From Fusibacter sp. A1 (GTDB lineage Bacteria; Bacillota; Clostridia; Peptostreptococcales; Acidaminobacteraceae): DNA of 64,000 bases. The notes beneath the pieces were generated by a model. That model saw only the letters and a list, made by a program, of their open reading frames with translations. It made no database searches and was not told the origin of the DNA. Location: assembly GCF_004125825.1 (NCBI RefSeq), contig NZ_QQWI01000002.1:124001-188000 (forward strand). Reading direction: 5' to 3'. The first letter of the stretch is position 1, and every line of letters begins with the position of its first letter. The translations under genes were made by a program, and so were the position numbers. Positions 1 through 8,792 of this stretch are shown piece by piece.

Positions 1-1
1 A

Positions 2-1111
2 TCAAGCCTTAAGGATGATTTGCTAGAAACCTTCTTAGTGTGGTCGAAGGAACTATCAAAGATAGGAGTCCTGTCCAACTGCGATTCGCCAAAAGATGCG
101 ATCACCGCTCTGAACTTCGGCGCCCAGGGGATCGGTCTTTGCAGGACCGAGCATATGTTCTTTGAGAAAAGCAGAATCAAGCTTGTCAGACAAATGATAC
201 TTGCAGAAAGTCTCGAAGAGAGACAAGAAGCGCTCCAGGGTTTGCTACCCTTCCAGAGGGAAGACTTTATGGGAATGTTCAGCGCGCTAAATGGTAAGCC
301 GATCGTCATTAGACTGCTTGATCCACCGCTGCACGAGTTCTTACCGACAGGGCACGACGATATCGTCTTGCTTGCCGAGGAGTTCAACAGACCGGTTTCT
401 GAAATCGAGAGCCTTTTGAGCAGGCTCGAAGAAGTCAATCCCATGCTCGGCCACAGGGGATGCAGGCTTGCGATCACCTACCCTGAAATCTATGAAATGC
501 AGACAAGGGCGATCGTAGAAGCTGCGATTAAGGTGAAGGAACAGGGAACTCCGGTGGATGTGGGTATCATGATTCCACTTGTAGGCTTTGTGAAGGAGTT
601 CAAGATACTCAAGCAACTGGTCGAACAAGAGGTACTGAACATCTGCAAAACACACGATACGACACTTAATTATCAGATCGGAACCATGATCGAAGTGCCA
701 AGGGCGGCCTTATGCGCCGACGAGATAGCGGAGCATGCCGACTTTTTCTCCTTTGGAACCAACGACCTTACCCAGATGACACTCGGATTTTCAAGAGACG
801 ACTCGGGTAAGTTCATACACGTCTACAAGGACAAGCAAATTTTTGATGCGGATCCGTTTGAATCCCTTGACATAGAAGGCGTTGGAAAACTTGTCGCGAC
901 TGCAGCGAAATTAGGAAAAGGCGCCAATAAGGACCTAAAGCTGGGGCTTTGCGGAGAGCAGGGCGGAGATGCGAAAACCATAGCCTTCTGTCTTGAGACC
1001 AAACTAGACTACGTATCCTGTTCACCGTTCAGGGTACCGGGAGCCTTAATTGCCGCTGCCCAGGCCAGTGTAAAACAAACTAGGCTTTTAAACTCAGATG
1101 TTATGGGGTAG
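2..1111 (+). CDS. ppdK: Pyruvate, phosphate dikinase, C-terminal part (cut by window edge)
   Basis: The frame is open from the first bases of the window, so this is the 3' part of a longer gene. PPDK interconverts pyruvate, ATP and phosphate with PEP, AMP and pyrophosphate in the cytoplasm. The visible part is the PEP/pyruvate-binding TIM barrel: GIGLCRTEHMFF near the start, GHRGCRL, IEVPRAAL, FSFGTNDLTQM and the end motif SCSPFRVPGALIAAAQ. The loop carrying the catalytic cysteine reads LCGEQGGD, where most family members have GEHGGD (recalled, not compared here). The next gene is the dedicated PPDK regulator 32 bp downstream, which supports PPDK over the related PEP synthase. Sure of family; the missing N-terminal swivelling and ATP-grasp domains lie outside the window. 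Confidence 0.95.
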   Translation, partial: SSLKDDLLETFLVWSKELSKIGVLSNCDSPKDAITALNFGAQGIGLCRTEHMFFEKSRIKLVRQMILAESLEERQEALQGLLPFQREDFMGMFSALNGKPIVIRLLDPPLHEFLPTGHDDIVLLAEEFNRPVSEIESLLSRLEEVNPMLGHRGCRLAITYPEIYEMQTRAIVEAAIKVKEQGTPVDVGIMIPLVGFVKEFKILKQLVEQEVLNICKTHDTTLNYQIGTMIEVPRAALCADEIAEHADFFSFGTNDLTQMTLGFSRDDSGKFIHVYKDKQIFDADPFESLDIEGVGKLVATAAKLGKGANKDLKLGLCGEQGGDAKTIAFCLETKLDYVSCSPFRVPGALIAAAQASVKQTRLLNSDVMG

Positions 1112-1143
1112 AATTAAGATATCAAATAAATTTGGAGGCAATT

Positions 1144-1956
1144 ATGGGCAAATATTATATCTATATCATTTCCGATTCTGTTGGTGAAACAGGAGAGCAC
1201 GTAGCGAGAGCGGCTGCCGGACAGTTTAAAAATAGTGAGTTCGAAGTAAAGAAGTATCCTTATATCGAAGATGTGGAGAGGATCAAAGAGATTTTGGAAG
1301 AAGCCGCCACCAGAAGGTCGATACTTGTCTTTACTACCGTGCTTCAGCATCTACGAGAGATGATTACAGGCTTTTGCAAAGCGCATAAAATGCCTTTCAT
1401 CGATGTGATGAACCCCTTGATCCATACCTTCAAGCATTTTTTAAACGAGGATCCGATCAACGAACCGGGCACGATTCACAAGCTGGATGAGAAATACTTC
1501 AATCGTGTCGAAGCCGTTGAGTTTGCGGTGAAATACGACGACGGTAAGGATCCGCGCGGTGTAAAGAAAGCGGATGTCGTCATCCTTGGAATTTCAAGAA
1601 CCTCGAAAACGCCGCTGAGCATGTACCTTGCGCATAAGAACATCAAGGTGGCGAATATTCCACTTGTCCCAGAAGTGCCCGTACCAAAGGAAGTCTACGA
1701 AATCAGTTCTAAGAAGATCGTGGGTCTTACGAACACGCCTGCCAAATTGAACGAAATACGTGAAGAAAGATTGAAAGCGCTTGGGCTTACGTCTAACGCG
1801 ATTTATGCGAACATGAACAGGATAAACGAGGAGCTTGAGTACGCAGAAGAAATCATGAGCGCTATCGGATGCCCGGTGATCGATGTGTCCAACAAAGCGA
1901 TAGAAGAAACTGCCAATATCATTCTACAGATCCTAATGGAACAAAAACAAGACTAA
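1144..1956 (+). CDS. yqfL: PPDK regulatory protein (bifunctional kinase/phosphorylase, DUF299)
   Basis: A 270-residue protein of the family that inactivates PPDK by ADP-dependent threonine phosphorylation and reactivates it by phosphate-dependent dephosphorylation. The N-terminus has the family signature ISDSVGETGEHVARAA, and residues around 148-160 carry the P-loop-like GISRTSKTPLS. An upstream in-frame TTG at 1132 is possible, but GGAGG at 1134-1138 sits just right for the ATG at 1144, which I chose. Its position directly behind ppdK, probably in one transcript, and the full family length make the assignment firm. A terminator overlaps the stop codon. Confidence 0.95.
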   Translation: MGKYYIYIISDSVGETGEHVARAAAGQFKNSEFEVKKYPYIEDVERIKEILEEAATRRSILVFTTVLQHLREMITGFCKAHKMPFIDVMNPLIHTFKHFLNEDPINEPGTIHKLDEKYFNRVEAVEFAVKYDDGKDPRGVKKADVVILGISRTSKTPLSMYLAHKNIKVANIPLVPEVPVPKEVYEISSKKIVGLTNTPAKLNEIREERLKALGLTSNAIYANMNRINEELEYAEEIMSAIGCPVIDVSNKAIEETANIILQILMEQKQD

Positions 1957-1980
1957 AACCGCTGAGGCGGTTTTTCTTTT
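1955..1980 (+). terminator. Rho-independent terminator after yqfL
   Basis: An 8 bp perfect stem (AAAACCGC / GCGGTTTT) with loop TGAG is followed by a T-rich run. The left arm begins inside the yqfL stop codon. It closes the ppdK-yqfL unit. Confidence 0.85.
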
Positions 1981-2027
1981 TTATAAGCCGTATGTTTTAA
2001 CATAAAATAAAATAAATTTAGAGGTGA

Positions 2028-2056
2028 TTTCTTAGTTATGACGAATTAACTATAAT
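2028..2056 (+). promoter_or_regulatory. Possible promoter of the dgt-dnaG-rpoD operon
   Basis: A perfect TATAAT lies at 2051-2056, 36 bp ahead of the dgt start. No good -35 hexamer is found at 17 bp spacing, so this rests mainly on the -10 box and its place between a terminator and the operon. Confidence 0.35.
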
Positions 2057-2092
2057 AGAAGAAGTTGTCCTGACTCGAAACGAGGTGATCGG

Positions 2093-3100
2093 ATGTCTTT
2101 AAAAGAACGGATGGAACAAAGAGAAAGAGATTGGCTGAGTGAGTTTGCCATGAAGTCGGTGGATTCAAAGGGGCGAAGCGTGCCTGAAGACTCGTGCGAT
2201 TACAGAACCGCTTTTCAGAGGGACCGCGACCGCATCATTCATTCCAAATCATTCAGACGGTTAAAACATAAGACGCAGGTGTTTTTATCGCCAGAAGGTG
2301 ACCATTACCGCACAAGACTTACCCATGCGCTCGAAGTCGCGCAACTTTCAAGGACGATAGCGAGAGCCTTGCAGCTGAATGAAGACCTGACAGAGGCGAT
2401 TGCCCTTGGTCACGACCTTGGACATACTCCATTTGGCCACTGCGGTGAATCGGAACTAAATAGGATCCACCCGGGAGGTTTTGAACACAGGGTGCAGAGC
2501 CTCAGGGTGGTCGAACTCCTTGAAGAACGCAAGGACCACATAAGAGGACTTAATTTGACATGGGAAGTCAAAGATGGTATACTTCATCATTCGGGCTCTA
2601 CAGAACCTGCGACACTCGAAGGACAAATTGTCCGTCTGTGTGACAGGATAGCGTATATCAATCACGATATCGACGATGCTACCCGCGCAGGAGTCTTGGA
2701 TGTCAATACCTTGCCACGTGTGTTTGTAGATTATTTTGGTGCGACCCATAGCCTCAGAATCGATAAGATGATCACAGATGTGATCATGACAAGTGATGGA
2801 AAGCGCAGTATCAGAATGAGTGAGGACGCATGGGAGATCATGCAGATTATCCGAACATTCATGTTTAAAAACGTATACTTGAATGACGAAGCCAAAGGCG
2901 AGGAGCAAAAAGCGCGTAAACTGATAAATTATCTGTATACGTATTTTGGTGAGAATCCCGATCGGCTACCGATCGAGCAGCAAACTTATGCTGAAGAAGA
3001 AGGTATCATCGCTGTAAAAGATTTTATCGCAGGCATGACGGACCGTTATGCTGTCAATCTATATAAAGAAATTACAGTGCCAAAATACTGGCACGGATAG
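2093..3100 (+). CDS. dgt: dGTPase-like HD-domain triphosphohydrolase
   Basis: A 335-residue cytoplasmic phosphohydrolase of the deoxyguanosinetriphosphate triphosphohydrolase-like group, which removes triphosphate from dNTPs and helps balance precursor pools. The metal-binding HD residues are visible: H in LTHALEVAQ (about residue 76), HD in LGHDLGHTPFGH (about 105-115) and D in IAYINHDIDD. FRRLKHKTQVF near the N-terminus is also typical. The RBS GAGGTGA at 2082-2088 fits the ATG. It stands 13 bp upstream of dnaG, an arrangement common in Clostridia, and is probably cotranscribed with dnaG and rpoD. The exact nucleotide preference cannot be read from sequence. Confidence 0.93.
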   Translation: MSLKERMEQRERDWLSEFAMKSVDSKGRSVPEDSCDYRTAFQRDRDRIIHSKSFRRLKHKTQVFLSPEGDHYRTRLTHALEVAQLSRTIARALQLNEDLTEAIALGHDLGHTPFGHCGESELNRIHPGGFEHRVQSLRVVELLEERKDHIRGLNLTWEVKDGILHHSGSTEPATLEGQIVRLCDRIAYINHDIDDATRAGVLDVNTLPRVFVDYFGATHSLRIDKMITDVIMTSDGKRSIRMSEDAWEIMQIIRTFMFKNVYLNDEAKGEEQKARKLINYLYTYFGENPDRLPIEQQTYAEEEGIIAVKDFIAGMTDRYAVNLYKEITVPKYWHG

Positions 3101-3113
3101 ATGGTGGAAAAAA

Positions 3114-5000
3114 GTGGGGAAATACAAACGTGAAGTAACAGCATATTTGCTTGATCATCTAGATGTGATCGATGTGGTTGGTTCAGTTGTTCCCCTGAAA
3201 AGAGCAGGGAGAAATCACAAGGGATTGTGTCCTTTTCATAATGAAAAATCACCTTCCTTCGTGGTATCTGACGAACGTCAGACCTATCACTGTTTTGGTT
3301 GCGGCGCTTCAGGATCTGCAATCAATTTTGTCATGCAATCCGAAAACCTCGGTTTTTTGGACGCGCTTGAACAATTGGCGGAAAGGTATTCTGTGGATAT
3401 CGCTCAGTTTTTAGAAACTGATTTTGCTAAAAAAGAAGCGAACACAAAAGACCTGTACGATGTGATGAAACAGGCCGCAAGGCTCTATTATCAGTCGCTT
3501 ACAGAATCAAAGGAAGCCAAGGCCTATTTTCAGGATAGGGGACTTTCAGAAAAGGTGATGAAACAGTTCGGTCTGGGATTCGCTCCTGACAGCTGGGATT
3601 TCTGCCTTAAGGGTTTGAAGAAGTACGGAATAAAAGAAGAGCAGATGCTCAGCTGCGGACTAATCGTTAAAAAAGAGAACGGCGGATATTACGACAGGTT
3701 CAGAAACCGTGTGATGTTTCCGATATTCGATCATCGGGGAAGAGTGGTCGCCTTTGGCGGTAGGGTACTTGATGACAGTGTTCCAAAGTACCTCAATTCA
3801 CCAGAGACTCCCATATTTTATAAATCAAATACGCTTTATGGTTTGAATGTAGCAAGAAAATCGAACACCAAGGAGAACAGGGTCATCCTCGTTGAAGGAT
3901 ATATGGATGTGATCACCCTGCATCAGTACGGCTATGTCAACACGGTCGCATCCTTGGGTACTGCACTGACTGAAGGACATGTCAAACAGTTGAGTCGATT
4001 ATATAAGGAAGTGATCTTCGCCTATGACGGGGATGAGGCAGGACGCAACGCCATTATCAAGTCGCTGGATGTGTTTAAGGGCTACCATTTAAAGGTGAAG
4101 GTTTTAGACATGGGCGATGTCAAGGATCCGGATGAGCTGTTAAAGGTTCATGGAAAAGAGGGATTCGACAAGCAAATCGACCTAGCCATGAACACGATAG
4201 AGTTTTCGGTAAAAAGGCTTGAAAAAGGGTATAACTTAAAAGATGACGAAGATCGCCTGCAATTCCTATCAGAAGCTTATAAGATGATCGCAGGTCTGAC
4301 ATCCGATTCGGAGCGTGAAGTCTATCTTAACCATCTGGCTGAGAGGATAGGGCTCAGCGCTGGAAACGTCATCGCCGATTTCAATAGGGAACAGGGGTCG
4401 GCCATCCAAGTCGAAGAAACCGCCCGCGAACATCACCACGACGTTGATGAGGGTGAGGACGACGGCTGGTATGGAGTTGATTTCGAACCTCCTGAAGATC
4501 TTGATGGGGAGGACTTATCCTACGAAATATCCGATACCCCCTTGATTAATACTTCAAAATTGCTTACAATAGAGAAAGCTGTGTTAAAAAGCGCATTAAT
4601 GTCCAAAGGATATGTGCAAATTATAGAAACGCAGCTTCAAAATGGATTTTACTACGAAGCAAATGCGGATTTATTTACAGAAATCAAACGATATTATTCA
4701 TCGTTCGACGCATTCGAGATCATGCAGGCAGCAGAATATTTCGCTATTGAGCAAGTTAAGAAACTCAAAGAGATTCTGTTTGATGTCGCTTTTGTCGGAA
4801 GCAGTCAAGATGTTGAGAAATTATTAAAGCTTCATAAAAAACTATACTACGAAGCGCGCATCAAAGAAGTGGACAGTTTTATTCAAAAGTTGAAGATGAC
4901 TCCCGGCGATGATGCAAATTTGAAGTATCGTGAAAAACTAGTTGAACGAATAAAACTTCAAAAGGAACTTTCTCAGGTCACCAAATTGCTACAGGGGTGA
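3114..5000 (+). CDS. dnaG: DNA primase DnaG
   Basis: Synthesises RNA primers for replication, acting with the DnaB helicase. The 628-residue protein shows the CHC2 zinc-binding domain (CPFHNEKSPSF then CFGCGASG, about residues 36-64), the primase core with VPKYLNSPETPIF, and the TOPRIM metal centre (LVEGYMDVI at about 260 and YDGDEAGR). An acidic linker and a helical helicase-binding region follow. The frame is open back to an ATG at 3048 inside dgt, but homology begins only at GKYKREV; GTG at 3114 with GGTGGA 6 bp upstream is the likely start. Middle gene of the classical macromolecular synthesis operon. Confidence 0.95.
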   Translation: MGKYKREVTAYLLDHLDVIDVVGSVVPLKRAGRNHKGLCPFHNEKSPSFVVSDERQTYHCFGCGASGSAINFVMQSENLGFLDALEQLAERYSVDIAQFLETDFAKKEANTKDLYDVMKQAARLYYQSLTESKEAKAYFQDRGLSEKVMKQFGLGFAPDSWDFCLKGLKKYGIKEEQMLSCGLIVKKENGGYYDRFRNRVMFPIFDHRGRVVAFGGRVLDDSVPKYLNSPETPIFYKSNTLYGLNVARKSNTKENRVILVEGYMDVITLHQYGYVNTVASLGTALTEGHVKQLSRLYKEVIFAYDGDEAGRNAIIKSLDVFKGYHLKVKVLDMGDVKDPDELLKVHGKEGFDKQIDLAMNTIEFSVKRLEKGYNLKDDEDRLQFLSEAYKMIAGLTSDSEREVYLNHLAERIGLSAGNVIADFNREQGSAIQVEETAREHHHDVDEGEDDGWYGVDFEPPEDLDGEDLSYEISDTPLINTSKLLTIEKAVLKSALMSKGYVQIIETQLQNGFYYEANADLFTEIKRYYSSFDAFEIMQAAEYFAIEQVKKLKEILFDVAFVGSSQDVEKLLKLHKKLYYEARIKEVDSFIQKLKMTPGDDANLKYREKLVERIKLQKELSQVTKLLQG

Positions 5001-5065
5001 GTTGAGGCTTATAGCCCCGTATACAGTGTGGTTTGACTTAGCATTTGAAAGGAGAATTAGGTCTG

Positions 5066-6172
5066 ATGACAAAAAAACCTAATCAAGTAGAGGCAGTAAA
5101 AGAACTGATTGCAAAAGGTAAAGAAGATGGATCGTTGTCATATGATGATATCAACGACGCCTTATCCGAGTTTATCCTAGATAAAGACCAGATCGAAGAT
5201 ATCTATACTTCATTTGGAGACCTTGGTATCGACATCATCGGTGATGGTGTGATCGAAATGACTGGCAAAGTGGATGATGACGTCGATGACGATGAAGACG
5301 AGATTAAGCCTTCAAAAGCTGATTTGTCTGTTCCAAAAGGCGTGAGCATCGATGATCCGGTTCGTATGTATCTTAAAGAAATCGGTAAAGTGCCGCTACT
5401 TTCTGGTACTGAGGAGATCGAACTTGCTAAGAGAATGGAAGAAGGCGACGACGAAGCTAAGAAAAAGCTTTGCGAAGCGAACCTCCGTCTTGTGGTAAGT
5501 ATCGCAAAAAGATACGTCGGTAGAGGAATGCTGTTCCTAGACCTTATTCAAGAAGGTAATCTGGGTCTTATCAAAGCTGTTGAAAAATTTGATTGGCGTA
5601 AGGGATACAAGTTCTCCACTTATGCCACATGGTGGATCAGACAGGCGATCACTCGTGCGATAGCCGACCAGGCCCGTACTATCCGTATTCCGGTGCATAT
5701 GGTTGAAACAATCAACAAACTGATCCGTGTTTCAAGACAGCTTTTGCAGGATCTGGGTCGTGACCCTAAACCTGAAGAGATCGCTGTTGAGATGGACATG
5801 ACTGTTGAAAAGGTTCGTGAGATTTTAAAAATCGCACAAGAACCGGTATCGCTTGAGACTCCGATCGGTGAAGAGGAAGATTCTCATCTTGGAGATTTCA
5901 TCCCGGACACAGACGCTCCAGCTCCAGCGGATGCTGCTGCATTTTCAATGCTAAAAGAGCAGCTCTTAGAGGTGCTTGATACCTTGACACCTAGAGAGCA
6001 AAAGGTGCTTAAACTTAGATTCGGTCTTGAAGACGGTAGAGCAAGAACACTTGAAGAAGTCGGTAAGCGATTTGAAGTAACAAGAGAGCGTATCCGACAA
6101 ATCGAAGCGAAAGCCCTAAGAAAGCTTAAGCACCCTTCAAGAAGTAAAAAACTAAAAGATTATTTAGAATAA
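5066..6172 (+). CDS. rpoD: Primary RNA polymerase sigma factor (sigma-70/SigA)
   Basis: A 368-residue housekeeping sigma factor that directs core RNA polymerase to -35/-10 promoters. Region 1.1 is followed by an acidic stretch, region 1.2 ([17 protein letters not shown]), region 2 with [19 protein letters not shown] and [16 protein letters not shown], region 3, and region 4 with the helix-turn-helix [20 protein letters not shown] at 5066 with GGAG at 5051-5054 is preferred to the in-frame TTG at 5045. It is 65 bp behind dnaG and closes the operon. Length and motif order are normal for the Firmicute primary sigma factor, so confidence is high. Confidence 0.97.
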   Translation: MTKKPNQVEAVKELIAKGKEDGSLSYDDINDALSEFILDKDQIEDIYTSFGDLGIDIIGDGVIEMTGKVDDDVDDDEDEIKPSKADLSVPKGVSIDDPVRMYLKEIGKVPLLSGTEEIELAKRMEEGDDEAKKKLCEANLRLVVSIAKRYVGRGMLFLDLIQEGNLGLIKAVEKFDWRKGYKFSTYATWWIRQAITRAIADQARTIRIPVHMVETINKLIRVSRQLLQDLGRDPKPEEIAVEMDMTVEKVREILKIAQEPVSLETPIGEEEDSHLGDFIPDTDAPAPADAAAFSMLKEQLLEVLDTLTPREQKVLKLRFGLEDGRARTLEEVGKRFEVTRERIRQIEAKALRKLKHPSRSKKLKDYLE

Positions 6173-6179
6173 ATCACTT

Positions 6180-6207
6180 AAGCTGTTTCGAGAGAAGCAG
6201 CTTTTGT
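6180..6207 (+). terminator. Probable terminator after rpoD
   Basis: A 10 bp stem with one G-T pair (AAGCTGTTTC / GAAGCAGCTT), loop GAGA, then TTGTT. The T-run is short, so termination may be partial; a TATAAT follows directly at 6210-6215. Confidence 0.65.
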
Positions 6208-6302
6208 TATATAATAGGGACTAGCGATTAGCCTTTAGCTATTGGTAGTTAGCCTTTGGGAAATTCATAACCCGACGAATACAAGTCTTGCACTTCCAAA
6301 GA

Positions 6303-6390
6303 CAAAAGGCAAAAGGCAAAAGGCAAAAGACAAAAGGCAAAAGGCAAAAGGCAAAAGGCAAAAGGCAAAAGGCAAAAGGCAAAAGGCAAA
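6303..6390 (+). repeat. Twelve-copy tandem heptamer CAAAAGG
   Basis: Twelve consecutive copies of CAAAAGG plus a partial CAAA; copy 4 (6324-6330) reads CAAAAGA. The array ends 24 bp ahead of trmK, and the trmK ribosome-binding region (ACAAAAGGAG) resembles one more degenerate unit. Upstream, TTAGCCTTT occurs twice (6228-6236 and 6250-6258). A heptamer is not a multiple of three, so the open frames across it are artefacts of repetition. Confidence 0.95.
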
Positions 6391-6414
6391 TTCCCCAAAC
6401 AAAAGGAGCATATC

Positions 6415-7104
6415 ATGAAACTAACCCCAAGACTGCAGACCATCGCAAACATGGTAGACAAGGGTTCTATAATAGGCGACATAGGCACGGACCACGCGTA
6501 TCTACCGGTATGGCTGGTTGAAAATAGCATCTGTGAAAGGGCTTTTGCGACAGATATCAACGAGGGACCGCTTGCAAACGCTGTGGGCACCATTGAAGAG
6601 GCAGGGTTCTCAGACCAAATCACCACAAGGCTTGGTGGCGGTATCGAGCCCTATCACCTTGGTGAGGCTAACGCCTATGTCATCGCCGGAATGGGTGGCA
6701 TGCTCATCATCGACATACTCACAACATCAAAAGAACTGGCAGACTTAGCGGACTATCTGATCCTTCAGCCCATGCAGGGTAGGGCGGACCTAAGAAAATG
6801 GCTGTCTGAGAACGCCTATGAAATCCTCGAAGAAAGAATCGCAATCGAGGGTGAGAAGTTTTATGAGGTTATCAAAGTAAAAGCCGGTAAAGGCACCCAT
6901 ATGACATGGGCAGAAACCGAACTCGGTACAAGCATGCTGCAGGATGAGAACTACTACGAATTTTTAGACCATAAGATAAGAGTGCATGAACGCATACTGG
7001 CCGGCGTCAAAAAAGGCAATGACCAGGCTGCCATAAGTCGAGTAGAAGCAGAACTTAAAGCCATAGAAGAGGTGAAGTCATGCGCGTTAACTCAAAAAAG
7101 ATAA
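6415..7104 (+). CDS. trmK: tRNA (adenine-22-N1)-methyltransferase TrmK
   Basis: A 229-residue SAM-dependent methyltransferase that forms m1A22 in tRNA. The N-terminus has the family pattern LTPRLQTIANMV, then the SAM-binding loop IGDIGTDHAYLPVWLV (about residues 20-35), ATDINEGPL, and AGMGGMLIIDIL, which holds the target-binding motif. RBS AAAGGAG lies 6 bp upstream of the ATG. The 3' end overlaps the next gene by 25 bp, a coupling often seen for the trmK/Nif3 pair. The heptamer array occupies its probable leader. Confidence 0.93.
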   Translation: MKLTPRLQTIANMVDKGSIIGDIGTDHAYLPVWLVENSICERAFATDINEGPLANAVGTIEEAGFSDQITTRLGGGIEPYHLGEANAYVIAGMGGMLIIDILTTSKELADLADYLILQPMQGRADLRKWLSENAYEILEERIAIEGEKFYEVIKVKAGKGTHMTWAETELGTSMLQDENYYEFLDHKIRVHERILAGVKKGNDQAAISRVEAELKAIEEVKSCALTQKR

Positions 7105-8198
7105 TCCAGAAACTAGAACAGCAGTTTCCCAAGTCTCTAGCGGACAGCTGGGACAATGTAGGGTTTCAAATAGGCAACGAGGACAGTGCGGTCGATGTGA
7201 TCCTCACCTGCCTTGAAGTCACAGATGCTGTGATCGATGAGGCGGTTGAAAAATGCGCGGGTCTTATCATCGCCCATCACCCATTGATCTTCAAAGCTCC
7301 AAAGACCTTGTCGGAGCATGATCCAAAAGCCCACTTGATGACAAGGCTCATCAAAGAGAATATCGGCCTCTATGTGATGCATACCAACTTCGACCACGGA
7401 ACAGGCGGTCTGTCAGACCTGATGGCAAGCGAGCTGAAGCTCAGCAGAACAGTACATTTGAAAGAAGTGCATTCAGAAAAACTGGTCAAGATCATCGTCT
7501 ATATTCCTACGGACCATGTGGATGCTGTCGAGACAGCCGTTTTTGAAGCGGGTGCCGGGCACATTGGAAAGTACTCCAACTGTGGCTTTAAAAGCAGCGG
7601 ACTCGGGTCTTACCAGGCCACCGAGGGAGCGAATCCCTTTATCGGTGAAATCGGCAAGCTCGCAGTAACTGAAGAGGTGAAGCTTGAAACGATCGTACAG
7701 GCTGCTAACTTATCGCATGTCATCGAAGCGATGATCAAGGCGCACCCCTACGAAGAAGTCGCCTATGACCTGATACCCCTGATGAATAAGGGCATGACTG
7801 AAAGTCTGGGCCGTGTAGGCTACCTCGACGAGCCTATGAGCCCAACTGAATTCGCGCAGCATGTGAAGAACTGCTATGGTTTAGAGACGCTCAAGATGAG
7901 TGTGCCAAGAGATAAGAAAATCTATAAAGTCGCTGTGATTTCAGGAGCAGGCATGGACTTCATCGCCGATGTGGCCCATACGCGCGCTGACGCCTTTGTC
8001 ACAGGAGATGTCAGGTACCATGAGACTATGGAGTCCAGACATTTTGGAATCGCCATAGCCGACGTAGGGCACTTTGAAAGCGAAGTCGTCTTTTCAAAAG
8101 GTGTAAAGGCGATTCTTGATAGAATGATCGACGAACAGGGATACGACTTAAGGGTAGAGGCAAGCAGCGCAGAAAAACCAATTTTCGAGTTTTACTAA
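7080..8198 (+). CDS. Nif3-like dinuclear metal centre protein (GTP cyclohydrolase 1 type 2 homologue)
   Basis: A 372-residue Nif3/YqfO family protein; these form hexameric rings with a two-metal site, and the physiological substrate is unsettled. The N-terminal Nif3 half has SWDNVGFQIG and the metal ligands in IIAHHPLIF (about residues 62-70) and HTNFDHG. The middle insert (about 130-235), with VAYDLIPL at its end, matches the YqfO-type domain that interrupts the Nif3 fold. The C-terminal half has VTGDVRYHE and ADVGHFESE. RBS GAGGTGAAG lies inside trmK. The family is certain, the function is not. Confidence 0.9.
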   Translation: MRVNSKKIIQKLEQQFPKSLADSWDNVGFQIGNEDSAVDVILTCLEVTDAVIDEAVEKCAGLIIAHHPLIFKAPKTLSEHDPKAHLMTRLIKENIGLYVMHTNFDHGTGGLSDLMASELKLSRTVHLKEVHSEKLVKIIVYIPTDHVDAVETAVFEAGAGHIGKYSNCGFKSSGLGSYQATEGANPFIGEIGKLAVTEEVKLETIVQAANLSHVIEAMIKAHPYEEVAYDLIPLMNKGMTESLGRVGYLDEPMSPTEFAQHVKNCYGLETLKMSVPRDKKIYKVAVISGAGMDFIADVAHTRADAFVTGDVRYHETMESRHFGIAIADVGHFESEVVFSKGVKAILDRMIDEQGYDLRVEASSAEKPIFEFY

Positions 8199-8223
8199 AA
8201 GATAGGTCCAGTAGCGCTTTCAC

Positions 8224-8252
8224 TTGACTTTAGACGTTTAACCTCGTATAAT
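8224..8252 (+). promoter_or_regulatory. Sigma-70 promoter of rnpB
   Basis: TTGACT (8224-8229), a 17 bp spacer and a perfect TATAAT (8247-8252). Transcription would start near 8259, exactly where the 5' strand of helix P1 of RNase P RNA begins. Confidence 0.9.
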
Positions 8253-8258
8253 CACAGA

Positions 8259-8597
8259 GTGAGTAAGCCAGATGATCGCACAGGCAACTGTGAGGAAAGT
8301 CCGAGCTCCGTAGAGCAGGGTGCTGGGTAATACCCAGTGGAGGCAACTTCAAGGATAGTGCAACAGAGAGATACCGCCTGATTTATCAGGTAAGGGTGGA
8401 AAGGCGAGGTAAGAGCTCACCAGCATGCAGGTGACTGCATGGCTATGTAAACCCCACCTGGAGCAAGACCAAGCAGGGATATAAAAGAGCGGCTGCTCGT
8501 CGCTTCCCGTAGGTAGGTCGCTAGAGCCCGGATGGCAACAACGGGCCCAGATAGATGATCGTCTAATACAGAACTCGGCTTATAGGTTTGCTCACAA
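8259..8597 (+). ncRNA. rnpB: RNase P RNA
   Basis: The catalytic RNA that matures tRNA 5' ends together with RnpA. The conserved P4/CRI core GAGGAAAGTCCGAGCTCC begins near 8291, the distal conserved ACAGAAC..CGGCTTATAG near 8570, and the ends pair as P1 (GTGAGTAAGCC at 8259 with GGTTTGCTCAC at 8585). The 339 nt length fits the usual size. A clear promoter and terminator flank it. Boundaries are inferred from P1. Confidence 0.95.
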
Positions 8598-8611
8598 CCA
8601 TAAGTGAAAGA

Positions 8612-8637
8612 ACACTCAATTTATTGGGTGTTTTTTT
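8612..8637 (+). terminator. Terminator of rnpB
   Basis: An 8 bp stem ACACTCAA / TTGGGTGT with one G-T pair and loop TTTA, followed by six or more T. Confidence 0.85.
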
Positions 8638-8792
8638 GTGTTTAAAAGAGGGTGGTTATGATGATGTACAAGTACAAAATATATTGGGTGTGGAGACTAG
8701 AGCATTCTTTTGTTATATGCTTTAGCAAATGGGTATCGTTAAAATACTATGTTGTCATAACAAAACTAGCACAAGTTGAAGGGGAGTAAAAA

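Noticed and set aside
6249-6626. Minus-strand open frame with repeated LPFAFCL units, and the plus-strand counterpart at 6288
   Set aside because: Both only translate the CAAAAGG tandem array; no RBS, and the real gene trmK covers the rest.
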